Below, in pieces: positions 13,973-21,328 of a DNA stretch of 21,441 nt (position 1 is its first letter; each line of letters starts with the position of its first letter). Origin of the DNA: DASWIP01 sp036397635 (GTDB lineage: Bacteria > Actinomycetota > AC-67). Under the pieces are notes generated by a model. It worked only from the letters and a program-made list of their open reading frames with translations, was not told the DNA's origin and did not search any database. The stretch is taken from positions 1 to 21,441 of the forward strand of contig DASWIP010000113.1 of the NCBI GenBank assembly GCA_036397635.1, written 5' to 3'. Made by a program: the position numbers and the translations under genes.

Positions 13973-15160
13973 GTGACCTGGGTCGACGGGCTCATCTTCG
14001 GAGTGCTGCTGCTCGCGCTGTTCAACGGGTATCGGCGGGGCGCGGTCATCCAGCTCTTCTCGTGGGGCGGCTTCGTCCTCGGGTTGTTCGCCGGGGGTTT
14101 CGCGGCGCTGCTGATCGTCAACGCGTTCCATCCCGGATCCGCGGGTGCTCGCGTGGGCGTATCCCTCGGCGCATTCCTGGTGATCGCCTTCCTCGTCGAG
14201 GGGCTCATCGCGCTCGGCGGCGCGAAGCTTGCGCGCAAGATCGTGGCGGAGAGCGCGCGCAAGGCCAACGCCATCACCGGGTCGGTCGTGGCGATGATCA
14301 TGGTGCTGATCGTGGCCTGGCTGGTCACGCCGATCACGCGACGGGTGCCGGAGGTCGCCGCCGCGGTCAAGGGATCGGCGATCCTGCGCTTCGCCGACGC
14401 GATCCTGCCGGGCTCGCCGCCGAACATGCTGTCGGCGCTGGGTGGCCTGCTCGACCGCACCGGGTTCCCCGAGGTCTTCGCGACCCTGAACCCCTCGCTG
14501 GCGCCGGGTGTAGATCCGCCGCCGGCGGCGCTGGCGCGGGACCGGCAGGTGCTCGCAGCCGCGCGCCTGACCTTCAAGATCCAAGGCAAGGGGTGCGGTG
14601 GCGTCGTCAACGGCAGCGGGTTCCCCATCCGCGAGGACACCGTCGTCACCGCGGCGCACGTCGTGGCCGGAACCTCGGATACCAAGGTGATCGAAGCCTC
14701 GGATGCGGGCGGGAGCAGTTTCGACGCGCGCGTCGTATACATGGACACCGAGACCGACATCGCGATCCTGCGCGTCGGGCGGTTGCCGAACGAGCTGCTC
14801 GAGCTGTCGACCCAGCCCGCGGCCTTCAAGACCGACGGCGCAGCGATCGGCTACCCGGGTGGAGGGAAACGCACGATCTCGGTCGCGAGGGTGCGAACCC
14901 GGACCGACGCGCGTGGACAGGACATCTACAGCCAGCGGTCCGTCTTCCGCGAGATCTACGTCCTGCGCGCGGTCGTGCGGCAGGGCAACTCCGGCGGCCC
15001 GCTGGTGGACACCGCCGGAGTGGTTCGCGGCATGATCTTCGCCGCCTCGGCGACCGAGGCGGAGGAGTCGTACGCGCTCGCCGAGACCGAGGTGCGCGAC
15101 GCGCTCCGGCAGGCGGCGGGGCGCAACAAGCAGATCGACACCGGCCGCTGCGCGATATGA
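13973..15160 (+). CDS. marP: MarP-like membrane serine protease (CvpA plus trypsin-like domain)
   Basis: 395 residues from GTG 13973, six bases after the MaoC stop; MarP of Mycobacterium tuberculosis (Rv3671c) is 397 residues. Residues 1-120 carry four hydrophobic helices of the CvpA type (for example LIFGVLLLALFNGY and SVVAMIMVLIVAWLV). The protease domain (about 190-385) lies outside the membrane with His229 (TAAHV), Asp262 (TDIAIL) and Ser340 (GNSGGP) as the catalytic triad. Cys208 (KGCGG) and Cys393 (GRCAI) match the positions of the MarP disulfide that links the domain core to the C-terminus. MarP maintains internal pH under acid and oxidative stress by cleaving periplasmic substrates such as a peptidoglycan hydrolase. 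A similar stress role is likely here, with possible redox control. Confidence 0.9.
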   Translation: MTWVDGLIFGVLLLALFNGYRRGAVIQLFSWGGFVLGLFAGGFAALLIVNAFHPGSAGARVGVSLGAFLVIAFLVEGLIALGGAKLARKIVAESARKANAITGSVVAMIMVLIVAWLVTPITRRVPEVAAAVKGSAILRFADAILPGSPPNMLSALGGLLDRTGFPEVFATLNPSLAPGVDPPPAALARDRQVLAAARLTFKIQGKGCGGVVNGSGFPIREDTVVTAAHVVAGTSDTKVIEASDAGGSSFDARVVYMDTETDIAILRVGRLPNELLELSTQPAAFKTDGAAIGYPGGGKRTISVARVRTRTDARGQDIYSQRSVFREIYVLRAVVRQGNSGGPLVDTAGVVRGMIFAASATEAEESYALAETEVRDALRQAAGRNKQIDTGRCAI

Positions 15161-15165
15161 ACAGC

Positions 15166-15202
15166 CGACACCGCGCGCGCCGGTCGACACCGCGTGCGCC
15201 GG
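15166..15202. repeat. Imperfect 18-bp direct repeat, period 19, upstream of thiI
   Basis: CGACACCGCGCGCGCCGG at 15166-15183 and CGACACCGCGTGCGCCGG at 15185-15202 differ at one base. The second copy overlaps the putative -35 region of thiI, so it could be a regulator site or a simple duplication. Confidence 0.5.
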
Positions 15203-15212
15203 CGCTTAGCCT
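15184..15212 (+). promoter_or_regulatory. Possible promoter of thiI
   Basis: TCGACA (15184-15189), a 17-bp spacer, then TAGCCT (15207-15212), 9 nt before the ATG at 15222. It has a good -10 match and a weak -35. A GGTGAG just before the ATG could serve as a ribosome binding site if transcripts come from upstream. A promoter here would separate thiI from marP. Confidence 0.35.
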
Positions 15213-15221
15213 GACGGTGAG

Positions 15222-16391
15222 ATGGCCGTCGCCGAGTACCTGATCGTCCACTATCACGAGATCGGTCTGAAGGGCCGCAACCGATCGCTGTTCGAGCGCG
15301 CCCTGATACGCAACATGACACGCGCATGCTCGGATCTGATCCAGATCAAGCCACGCCGCCTCCCCGGCCGCGTGATCGTGCCCGTTCCGGACGGGGTGGC
15401 CGGTGAGAAGCTGCTCGAGCGGCTGCGCTCGGTCTTCGGGATCGCCAACCTTGCGGTCGCGCGCGGCGGCAAGATCGACTTCGACGGCATCTGCGATGTT
15501 GCCGGCGCGATGGTGGCCGAGCAGCGTTTCGAGACCTTCGCTGTGCGGGCGCGCGTCGCGCACTCGGATTTCCCGCTCAGCTCGCGTCAGATCAACGAGA
15601 AGCTCGGCGCCTGGCTGCTCGAACGCACCGGCACTCGCGTGAACCTCAGCGATCCCGACCTGACCTGCCGGGTGGAGATCGTCGGCGATCTGGTGCTGGT
15701 CTCGACCGCGCGCACGCCGGGACCGGGTGGGCTTCCGGTGGGGGTCTCGGGCCGCGTCGCGGTGCTGCTCTCGGCCGGCATCGACTCGCCGGTCGCGGCG
15801 GCACGGATGATGCGGCGGGGCGCGCGCTGCTCGTTCATCCATTTCCATTCGCAGCCGTACACCGACGGCTCCAGCGAGCGCCACGCCCGCGAGCTCGCCG
15901 GGAGCCTCACCGCGTTGCAGTACGACTCGACGCTGTTCGTGGTCCCGCTGGCGCCCGCGCAGCAGGTGATCGCGGCCGAGTGCCCAGAGGAGCTGCGCAC
16001 GATCCTGTACCGGCGCATGATGATGCGCATCGGCGGCGAGCTCGCCGGCAAAGATGGTGCGAAGGCCCTGGTGACCGGCGACTCGCTGGGCCAGGTCGCG
16101 TCGCAGACGCTCGAGAACCTCACGGCCGTCGAGGCGGCATCGCCGCTGCCGGTGCTGCGGCCGCTGATCGGCCTGGACAAGATCGAGATCATCGCCTCGT
16201 CGCAGGAACTCGGGCTGTTCGAGATCTCCAGCGCGCCCTGCCAGGAAGCGTGCGTGCTGTTCGAACCGCGCACGCCGGCGACGAAAGCCCGCCTTGTCGA
16301 CTGCGAGCGCGCGGAGGCGGCGCTTGACCTCGACGGCTTGATCCGAGCAGCGATCGAGGAAACCGAAGCAGTGACGTTCTCGGCACCGTGA
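15222..16391 (+). CDS. thiI: tRNA 4-thiouridine synthetase / thiazole sulfur transferase ThiI
   Basis: 389 residues. ThiI adenylates uridine 8 of tRNA for thiolation and takes part in thiazole biosynthesis. Residues 1-55 are the ferredoxin-like start (YLIVHYHEIGLKGRNRSLFE). A THUMP domain covers about 60-165. The PP-loop ATPase starts at VAVLLSAGIDSPVAAARMMR (179-198), with SAGIDSP as the pyrophosphate loop, and GDSLGQVASQTLENL (286-300) follows. Cys340 and Cys344 lie in PCQEACVLFEPRTPATKA, the position of a conserved cysteine in this family. No rhodanese domain follows, so sulfur would come from a separate persulfide donor. The stop overlaps the GTG of the protease gene by 4 bp (GTGA). The mix with protease genes is probably transcriptional rather than functional. 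Confidence 0.94.
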   Translation: MAVAEYLIVHYHEIGLKGRNRSLFERALIRNMTRACSDLIQIKPRRLPGRVIVPVPDGVAGEKLLERLRSVFGIANLAVARGGKIDFDGICDVAGAMVAEQRFETFAVRARVAHSDFPLSSRQINEKLGAWLLERTGTRVNLSDPDLTCRVEIVGDLVLVSTARTPGPGGLPVGVSGRVAVLLSAGIDSPVAAARMMRRGARCSFIHFHSQPYTDGSSERHARELAGSLTALQYDSTLFVVPLAPAQQVIAAECPEELRTILYRRMMMRIGGELAGKDGAKALVTGDSLGQVASQTLENLTAVEAASPLPVLRPLIGLDKIEIIASSQELGLFEISSAPCQEACVLFEPRTPATKARLVDCERAEAALDLDGLIRAAIEETEAVTFSAP

Positions 16392-17245
16392 GCATGGATC
16401 TGTTCCCGCCTCCTCCCGTCGACGAGCCGCGCGTCGAGCTCGCGCCTCCCCCGCCGCCCGCCGACGACCGCTTGCGTATCCCGGCTTGGCTGATCGGGAC
16501 GACGGCGGTGCTCGTGCTCGCCGGCATGCTCGCGGGGTTCCTGTTCCTGTGGCAGCGCGCCGACGAGCTGGACGGCGATCTCGGCGTCGCCCAACGGCGG
16601 ATCGAGCAGCTCTCCTCGGACCTCGGCGACGCCGCGGAGGCCCAGGGCGCACTGGCCGGCCGGATCCAGGAGCTGGAGCGCAAAGTGGGCGAGCAGGTCG
16701 ACTTCGTCGCGCTGGCGCGCGCGGTTCGGCCGTCGGTGTTCACGATCGAGGCGGCCGACAGCCTTGGTTCCGGCTTCGTGGTCGAGAACACCGGCGGCGT
16801 CTCGGTGCTGGTGACGAACTTCCACGTCATCGCGGGCGTGGGGCGGGGCGGTTCGGTGCGCGTCCTTCAGGAAGGCCGGCCGGCCGCCCGGGGTGTGGTG
16901 ACCGCGACCGACGAAGAGAACGACCTCGCCATCGTCGAAGTGAACCGCTCTTACCCGGCTCTGCGGGCCTCCACGCGTCCCCCCCAGCCGGGCGATCCCG
17001 TGGCGGTCGTCGGCTCGCCCCTCGGGCTCGCCGGCACCGTGACCGACGGGATCGTTTCGGGGTTCCGCAGCGGCTTGCTGCAGTTCTCGGCGCCGGTCAG
17101 CCCCGGCAACAGCGGCGGCCCGGTCGTGGATCGGACCGGGCGCGTGATCGGCATCGCCGTGCTCAAGATCGCGGCGTTCGGCGCGGAGGGACTCTCCTTC
17201 GCCGTCCCGATCGAGCAGCTCTGCGAACGCCTCCTGTCCTGCTAG
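16388..17245 (+). CDS. Membrane-anchored HtrA-like serine protease without PDZ domain
   Basis: 285 residues from GTG 16388; the ATG at 16394 is nearly as good. A Pro-rich cytoplasmic tail (1-28) leads into one membrane helix, about 32-55 (IPAWLIGTTAVLVLAGMLAG then FLFLW). A predicted coiled coil follows (57-102, DELDGDLGVAQRRIEQLSSD and on). The trypsin-like domain has His146 (TNFHVI), Asp179 (NDLAIV) and Ser242 (GNSGGP), with the GSGFVV strand before them. The protein ends soon after the domain (FAVPIEQLCERLLSC), so the PDZ domain normal in DegP/HtrA is absent; a pair of Cys (279, 285) sits at the end. It may act as a surface protease with trimers formed through the coiled coil. It overlaps thiI by 4 bp and converges on the kinase gene, only 12 bp away. 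Confidence 0.86.
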   Translation: MSMDLFPPPPVDEPRVELAPPPPPADDRLRIPAWLIGTTAVLVLAGMLAGFLFLWQRADELDGDLGVAQRRIEQLSSDLGDAAEAQGALAGRIQELERKVGEQVDFVALARAVRPSVFTIEAADSLGSGFVVENTGGVSVLVTNFHVIAGVGRGGSVRVLQEGRPAARGVVTATDEENDLAIVEVNRSYPALRASTRPPQPGDPVAVVGSPLGLAGTVTDGIVSGFRSGLLQFSAPVSPGNSGGPVVDRTGRVIGIAVLKIAAFGAEGLSFAVPIEQLCERLLSC

Positions 17246-17257
17246 AAGGCACGGCCG

Positions 17258-18517
17258 TCACCCGGAGGGCGAGGGGCTAGGGGCCGGGGGGGGCGTGCCG
17301 GGGAACAGCACACAGAACCGCGTGCCACCGCCCTCGCGGTCCTCCACCCACATCCGGCCACCGAGCAGCGCCGTGAACCGTGTCACGACGCTCAGGCCGA
17401 GCCCGAACGTCGTCTCCTCGTTCTCCGTCGCGGGCTGCCAGGGAGCGTCGATGCGCCTCGCGGCACGCTCGGACAATCCGGGTCCCGCGTCCTCGACGAC
17501 CAGCGTGATGCCTTCGGGCGAGCGATCGAACCGGATCCATATCGGCGTCGTCGGTGGTGTGTGCTGGAGCGCGTTCCGGATCAGGTTCGCAACGATCCGT
17601 TCGGCGAGCACGTTTTCGGCTTGGACGGGCGCGGGTTCGTCCGAGACCTCGACCGTATGCTCACCCAGATCGAGCGCTCGCAGACTGTCGATCGCCAGCG
17701 CCCGCAGGTCGATCTCCTCCCGACCTTCCGGCGCCCACGCCCCGCGCCTCGCACGTTCCATCAACGCCTCGAGCATCCGCTGCACAGTCTGGGTGTTGTG
17801 TGCCGCCCGCTCGAGTAGCTTGGTCTTGGTTGCCTCGTCCAGCTTCTCGCCTTTGTCGATCAGGAGGTCCAGCAGGCCGGTGGCGGCGCCCAAGCCGTTG
17901 CGCAGATCGTGGCCGATGGCAGCGAGCATCGCCTCGGTGTGTGCCTGGTCGGCGTGCCGTCGCTCGGCGGATTCGCGCTGCTCCTCCCGCGTCGCGCGGA
18001 GCCGGTTTCGCTGCTGCTGCTGCTGCTGCTGCTGTTCCAGCGTGGTCACGTCGTAGAAGGTCCAGCGGAGCCGGGGTCCGTCTTCACCTTCTTCACGGCG
18101 CAGGTCGATCAGGACGTGCAGGTGTGTCCCCTCCGGGGTGACGACGGTCGCCTCATCGTGGTACGGCGCCGGGCTCTTCCTGGCCGCCGACATGCACCGG
18201 CGGTACACGGCTGCCTCCGACGGGGTGAATAACGTGCGCATCGATCCCCGCTGGATCTCGAGCAGCGATTGCGCCGCGTGGTTCGCCTGGACGATCAGGC
18301 CGCCGATCGTGCTGATGACCTGGGCGTTCGGGTCCCGATCGAACAGCCGGCGGTAGCGTTCCCGATCGGCGGCGATCTCGTGGCGGATGCCCTCCAGCTC
18401 ATCGCTGCGTTCGAGCAGCTCCTCGCTGATGACCTCGAGTTCTTCGAGCGCGGTGGAGAGTTCCTCCGTCGGCAGGTTGCCTCCGGCTTCGACGAGGCGC
18501 GTCGCAAGTCGTCGCAC
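17258..18517 (-). CDS. PAS-domain sensor histidine kinase, soluble
   Basis: 419 residues from GTG 18517, the first usual start codon after an in-frame stop upstream. No membrane segment is visible. Residues about 15-55 are an acidic coiled coil (EELEVISEELLERSDELEGI). A PAS domain spans about 55-160 (RLFDRDPNAQVISTIGGLIV through LRWTFYDVTTLEQ). A poly-Gln run (162-169) sits at the PAS-kinase junction. The kinase core has His203 (AAIGHDLRN, phosphoacceptor), Asn315 (NLIRNALQHTPP), Asp343 (VEDAGPGL), TTFGLGLSV (369-377) and a closing GGGTRF. The C-terminal tail is Pro/Ser-rich. It lies 193 bp downstream of cheR on the same strand with its own likely promoter. The partner response regulator is not in the window. 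Confidence 0.9.
   Translation of the reverse strand: MRRLATRLVEAGGNLPTEELSTALEELEVISEELLERSDELEGIRHEIAADRERYRRLFDRDPNAQVISTIGGLIVQANHAAQSLLEIQRGSMRTLFTPSEAAVYRRCMSAARKSPAPYHDEATVVTPEGTHLHVLIDLRREEGEDGPRLRWTFYDVTTLEQQQQQQQQRNRLRATREEQRESAERRHADQAHTEAMLAAIGHDLRNGLGAATGLLDLLIDKGEKLDEATKTKLLERAAHNTQTVQRMLEALMERARRGAWAPEGREEIDLRALAIDSLRALDLGEHTVEVSDEPAPVQAENVLAERIVANLIRNALQHTPPTTPIWIRFDRSPEGITLVVEDAGPGLSERAARRIDAPWQPATENEETTFGLGLSVVTRFTALLGGRMWVEDREGGGTRFCVLFPGTPPPAPSPSPSG
18011..18034. repeat. (CTG)8 trinucleotide repeat encoding poly-Gln in the kinase gene
   Basis: Eight perfect CTG units at 18011-18034 on the plus strand read as CAG on the coding strand and encode eight consecutive Gln at residues 162-169, between the PAS and dimerisation domains. 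Slippage would change length in steps of one residue without a frameshift. Confidence 0.85.
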
Positions 18518-18621
18518 GTCCTCGAACTTCTGTCCGAGCCGTGTTCGGCTTGTTCCGCTCGCACTCAGGTCAGAGCCTTTCCGCGAAGGGTGAGTGCGGT
18601 GGATGGGACGTACCCACCTTC

Positions 18622-18649
18622 ACGATATCGGACCCAGGCGAGCAGTCAA
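18622..18649 (-). promoter_or_regulatory. Possible promoter of the PAS histidine kinase gene
   Basis: Read on the minus strand: TTGACT (18649-18644), a 16-bp spacer, TATCGT (18627-18622). A transcript would start near 18615 and leave a leader of about 98 nt to GTG 18517. The rest of the gap between the kinase and cheR genes shows nothing else recognisable. Confidence 0.38.
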
Positions 18650-18710
18650 TCATCCCCACACACGCAGAAAGGCACACATTGGACTGACGGCCGCTAGATC
18701 TCCCCAAGGT

Positions 18711-20531
18711 TCATCCCGCGCGCGGTCGCTTTCCTGTTTCCATCAGGATCACGACTTCGTGAACGCCTTCGCCCGAGGTCTCCAGCGGGGTGCAGGTCAC
18801 CTTGCACTGGATCGAGCGGCCTCGGCGGTTCACCGCCTCCAGGCTCAGCACCTCTTCCGCCGAGCCCGTCAGGCAGGCCACGATCGGCGCGCGCAACGCC
18901 TCGACCGGCAGGCCGATATCAAGCTCGAGCAGCCGGCGGCCGCGGACCTCATCGGCCCGGATCCCCCAAAGCTCTTCGGCCTGCTGGTTCCACGAGAGCA
19001 CCTCGATCCGGTCGTTCACGACCGCCAGTCCCGTGTGGATGCTGGTGAGCACCGACCCGAGGAAGGCGTTGAGCGCTCGGAGCTCGGCGTCGGCCCGCCC
19101 GTACTCGTCGTTGAGGGCTTGCAGCTCGGTGTTGGTCGACTGCAACTCCTCGTTCATGGTCTCGAGCTCTTCGTTGGTGGATTGCAGCTCCTCGACCGTG
19201 GATTGCAGCTCCTCGTTGGTCGTCTCCAGCTCCTCGTTGGTTGACTGCAACTCCTCGTAGGCGGTCTCGAGTTCCTGGCTGGCGCGCAGGTGCTCGATCT
19301 GCAACTGCTTGAACTCGGAGGTGTCCTCGATGTGGATGCCGACGCCCAACAGGTTCCCGCCTGCGTCGGTCAGGGGCGCCACCCGGACGTCGAAGTACTG
19401 CGCGGAGCCATCCGGGAGCGTTCGTTGCTGATCGTGGAGCCTGACCGGCTTCCCGCCGTTCATAGCATCCTCGACGTGTGGTCGCAGCTCGAAGGGCCGG
19501 TACGAGATCTCGAGATCCTGGAACAGCCTGCCGCGGTCGGCATCCGTCAGCGCGAAGAGCTCTCGCGCAGCCTCGTTGATCACCGCCACCCGTCCGCCCA
19601 GATCCAGGATCACCTGCGCGTACGGCGCGGTCTGGATCATCGCGGGGCCGAGATCGGGCGTGCTCGTCGTGGGAGCGGTGATCGCCGCGGCCGGCGGGGC
19701 GAACCCGCGCGGATCGAAGCGCGCACGAGGCCGGAAGACCCGGTGCGCCAGGTCGACGATGGCGTACTGGTCCGAGTGACTCAGCATCATCTCGGCATGG
19801 CCAAGGAAGAGGTAGCCGTCGGTCTTGAGCCCGAAGTGCAGGTTCGACAGGATCTTGGCCTGCGTCTCGGTATTGAAGTACATCAGCACATTGCGGCACA
19901 CGATCAAGTCCATGTGCGAGATCGGCGCGTCCTGGACCAGGTCGTGGCGTCCGAAGATGACGGATCGCCTGTACTCGGGACGGAACACGTACCGGCCTTC
20001 CGACTGCTGGAAGTAGTGCCGCATCGACTTGGGGACCGCTTCTATCTGCGCCTCGGTGTACGAGGCGTGGCGGGCCTCGGTCAGCGCCTCCTCATCGACG
20101 TCGGTCGCGTAGATCTTGACGCGTTCGCGGAAGCCTTCTTCGCCGAGCTGCTCGGCGAAGAGCATCGCCAGGGTGTAGGCCTCCTCGCCCGAGGCGCACC
20201 CGGCGCTCCAGATCCTGATCGGGCTGGAGGCCCCGTCATCGCCGATGATCTGGGGGATGATGCTCGCCTGCAGATAGTCCCACGCCTGGCCGTCGCGGAA
20301 GAAGCTGGTGACGTTGATCAGGATCGTGTTGAACAGGTGCACGAACTCATCCGGCTCGGCCTCGAGGTGCTCCTGGTAGCTGGCGACCTCTTCGATCCCG
20401 ACGTCGCTCATGCGCTTCTTGATGCGACGGTGCAGGCTTGCCGGTTTGTAGCCGGTGAAGTCGAAGCCGCGCGCGTCGCGCAGATACGCGAGCAGCGTGT
20501 CGAACCCGCCCGCCGCCTTGGCGGGGCTCAC
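18711..20531 (-). CDS. cheR: CheR-type methyltransferase with two PAS domains and a coiled coil
   Basis: 606 residues from a GTG that overlaps the cheB stop by 4 bp (GTGA). CheR transfers methyl groups from S-adenosylmethionine to glutamates of chemoreceptors. The CheR N-terminal helices lie at 10-60 (RGFDFTGYKPASLHRRIKKR). The methyltransferase covers about 65-275, with INVTSFFRD (72-80), the SAM loop IWSAGCASGEEAYTLAM (107-123), TDVDEEAL (143-150) and VCRNVLMYFN (211-220). A PAS domain (about 300-412) is followed by a heptad-repeat coiled coil (413-490) and a second PAS domain (about 495-605). This matches the CheR-PAS proteins often fused to CheB and histidine kinases in sensory hybrids; here the pieces are separate genes. 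No receptor, CheA, CheW or CheY is visible, so the methylated target is unknown. Confidence 0.9.
   Translation of the reverse strand: MSPAKAAGGFDTLLAYLRDARGFDFTGYKPASLHRRIKKRMSDVGIEEVASYQEHLEAEPDEFVHLFNTILINVTSFFRDGQAWDYLQASIIPQIIGDDGASSPIRIWSAGCASGEEAYTLAMLFAEQLGEEGFRERVKIYATDVDEEALTEARHASYTEAQIEAVPKSMRHYFQQSEGRYVFRPEYRRSVIFGRHDLVQDAPISHMDLIVCRNVLMYFNTETQAKILSNLHFGLKTDGYLFLGHAEMMLSHSDQYAIVDLAHRVFRPRARFDPRGFAPPAAAITAPTTSTPDLGPAMIQTAPYAQVILDLGGRVAVINEAARELFALTDADRGRLFQDLEISYRPFELRPHVEDAMNGGKPVRLHDQQRTLPDGSAQYFDVRVAPLTDAGGNLLGVGIHIEDTSEFKQLQIEHLRASQELETAYEELQSTNEELETTNEELQSTVEELQSTNEELETMNEELQSTNTELQALNDEYGRADAELRALNAFLGSVLTSIHTGLAVVNDRIEVLSWNQQAEELWGIRADEVRGRRLLELDIGLPVEALRAPIVACLTGSAEEVLSLEAVNRRGRSIQCKVTCTPLETSGEGVHEVVILMETGKRPRAG
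19110..19256. repeat. Seven-copy 21-bp (heptad) repeat within cheR
   Basis: On the coding strand the residues 426-474 are seven consecutive heptads of the form EELQSTN/EELETTN/TELQALN. At the DNA level this is a degenerate 21-bp tandem repeat over 147 bp. It encodes the coiled-coil linker between the two PAS domains of the CheR-type protein. Confidence 0.85.
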
Positions 20532-21166
20532 GAGTTCTCTCCTCCGATCACGAGCCGCGCGATCGCCGGCGCGATCTCCTGTAGCTCGAGAACGAAGTCC
20601 ACCGCGCCGGTCCTGATCGCCGCCTGCGGCATGCCGGCGAAGGCCGCCGTGCCCGGATCCTGCACGATCACGGTTCCCCCCATCGCGTTCACCGCGCGCA
20701 CTCCCATCTCACCGTCGCTTCCGGTTCCGGTCAGAACGACCGCGATGACCCGGTCCCGGTAGCTCGCGGCGACCGACTCGAACAGCAGGTCGCCCGACGG
20801 CCGTACGAAATGGACCAGCGCCGTGTGCGACAGTGACATCGTGCCGTCGGAGTTGACCAGCAGATGATAGTCGGGGGGGGCGAGGAAGATCGTGCCCGGC
20901 TGCAGCTTGTCGCCTTCCTGGGCCTGCTTGGAGGGCATACCCGAGCGCCGCGACAGGATGTCGGACATCAAGCTGCGGTGGCGGGGGTCCAGGTGCTGCA
21001 CGATCGTGATGGCGGCGGGGAAGTTGTCCGGCAGCCCGGAGAGGACCGTGCTGAGCGCCTCGAGGCCCCCGGCAGAGGACACGATCGCGACGACGTCATA
21101 TCCCGCGCCCGGGAGCTTGGGGGGAGGCTCCCACGCGGCCCCGTCGTCGAACTCGGGCGGGTCCAT
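20528..21166 (-). CDS. cheB: CheB-type protein-glutamate methylesterase lacking a receiver domain
   Basis: 212 residues from ATG 21166. The frame continues to an ATG at 21292, but the extra 42 residues are Pro/Arg-rich, and a -10 box sits just before 21166. CheB removes methyl groups (and deamidates Gln) on chemoreceptors. The catalytic residues are Ser31 (SSAGGLEAL), His58 (QHLD) and Asp151 (GTGSDG), matching Ser164, His190 and Asp286 of Salmonella CheB. IFLAPPDYHLLV (93-104) and DPGTAAFAGMPQAAI (170-184) are also family marks. The N-terminal receiver domain that regulates classical CheB is missing, so its control must differ, perhaps through the PAS domains of the adjacent CheR protein. A C8 run in the coding strand lies within the Ala-Pro-Pro-Asp codons. 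Confidence 0.92.
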   Translation of the reverse strand: MDPPEFDDGAAWEPPPKLPGAGYDVVAIVSSAGGLEALSTVLSGLPDNFPAAITIVQHLDPRHRSLMSDILSRRSGMPSKQAQEGDKLQPGTIFLAPPDYHLLVNSDGTMSLSHTALVHFVRPSGDLLFESVAASYRDRVIAVVLTGTGSDGEMGVRAVNAMGGTVIVQDPGTAAFAGMPQAAIRTGAVDFVLELQEIAPAIARLVIGGENS

Positions 21167-21173
21167 GGGAGCA

Positions 21174-21179
21174 AGTATA
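21174..21179 (-). promoter_or_regulatory. TATACT -10 box of the cheB-cheR unit (leaderless)
   Basis: Read on the minus strand, TATACT at 21179-21174 lies 7 nt before the ATG at 21166. There is no Shine-Dalgarno sequence. No clear -35 box is visible at 16-18 bp. This supports the shorter CheB start. Confidence 0.5.
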
Positions 21180-21274
21180 GGGGCGGCTCCCTCGCCCTTA
21201 CCCTGGGCGCCGGCGCGGCCGTCCTTGGGGCGAGGGTGGGACAGGCCTCGGACCGGGGGTGGGACAGGCCTTGT

Positions 21275-21303
21275 TTGCCGGGCTTGAGTCACCCCGGTAC
21301 CCT
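21275..21303 (+). promoter_or_regulatory. Promoter of the gene starting at 21329
   Basis: TTGCCG (21275-21280), a 17-bp spacer, then TACCCT (21298-21303), 25 nt before the ATG at 21329. Same -35 sequence and spacing as at 9291 and 11506. Confidence 0.45.
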
Positions 21304-21328
21304 GGGTTCTCGTTCGCGAGGTTGCCTG

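Noticed and set aside
13163..15190. A long minus-strand open frame (675 codons) opposite the maleylpyruvate isomerase-like, MaoC and marP genes
   Set aside because: It is composed of Arg, Asp, His and Gly-rich low-complexity sequence typical of antisense frames in high-GC DNA. The plus-strand genes have full motifs, catalytic residues and ribosome binding sites.
14826..16652. A minus-strand open frame (608 codons) opposite marP, thiI and the HtrA-like protease
   Set aside because: It has no recognisable motif, a strongly Arg-rich composition, and is covered by well supported genes on the other strand.
17246..17257. A terminator in the 12-bp gap between the convergent HtrA-like and kinase genes
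   Set aside because: The gap is too short and no convincing hairpin spans it.
21167..21292. ATG 21292 as the start of cheB
   Set aside because: It adds 42 Pro/Arg/Gly-rich residues unlike a receiver domain, and a TATACT box sits just upstream of the ATG at 21166.
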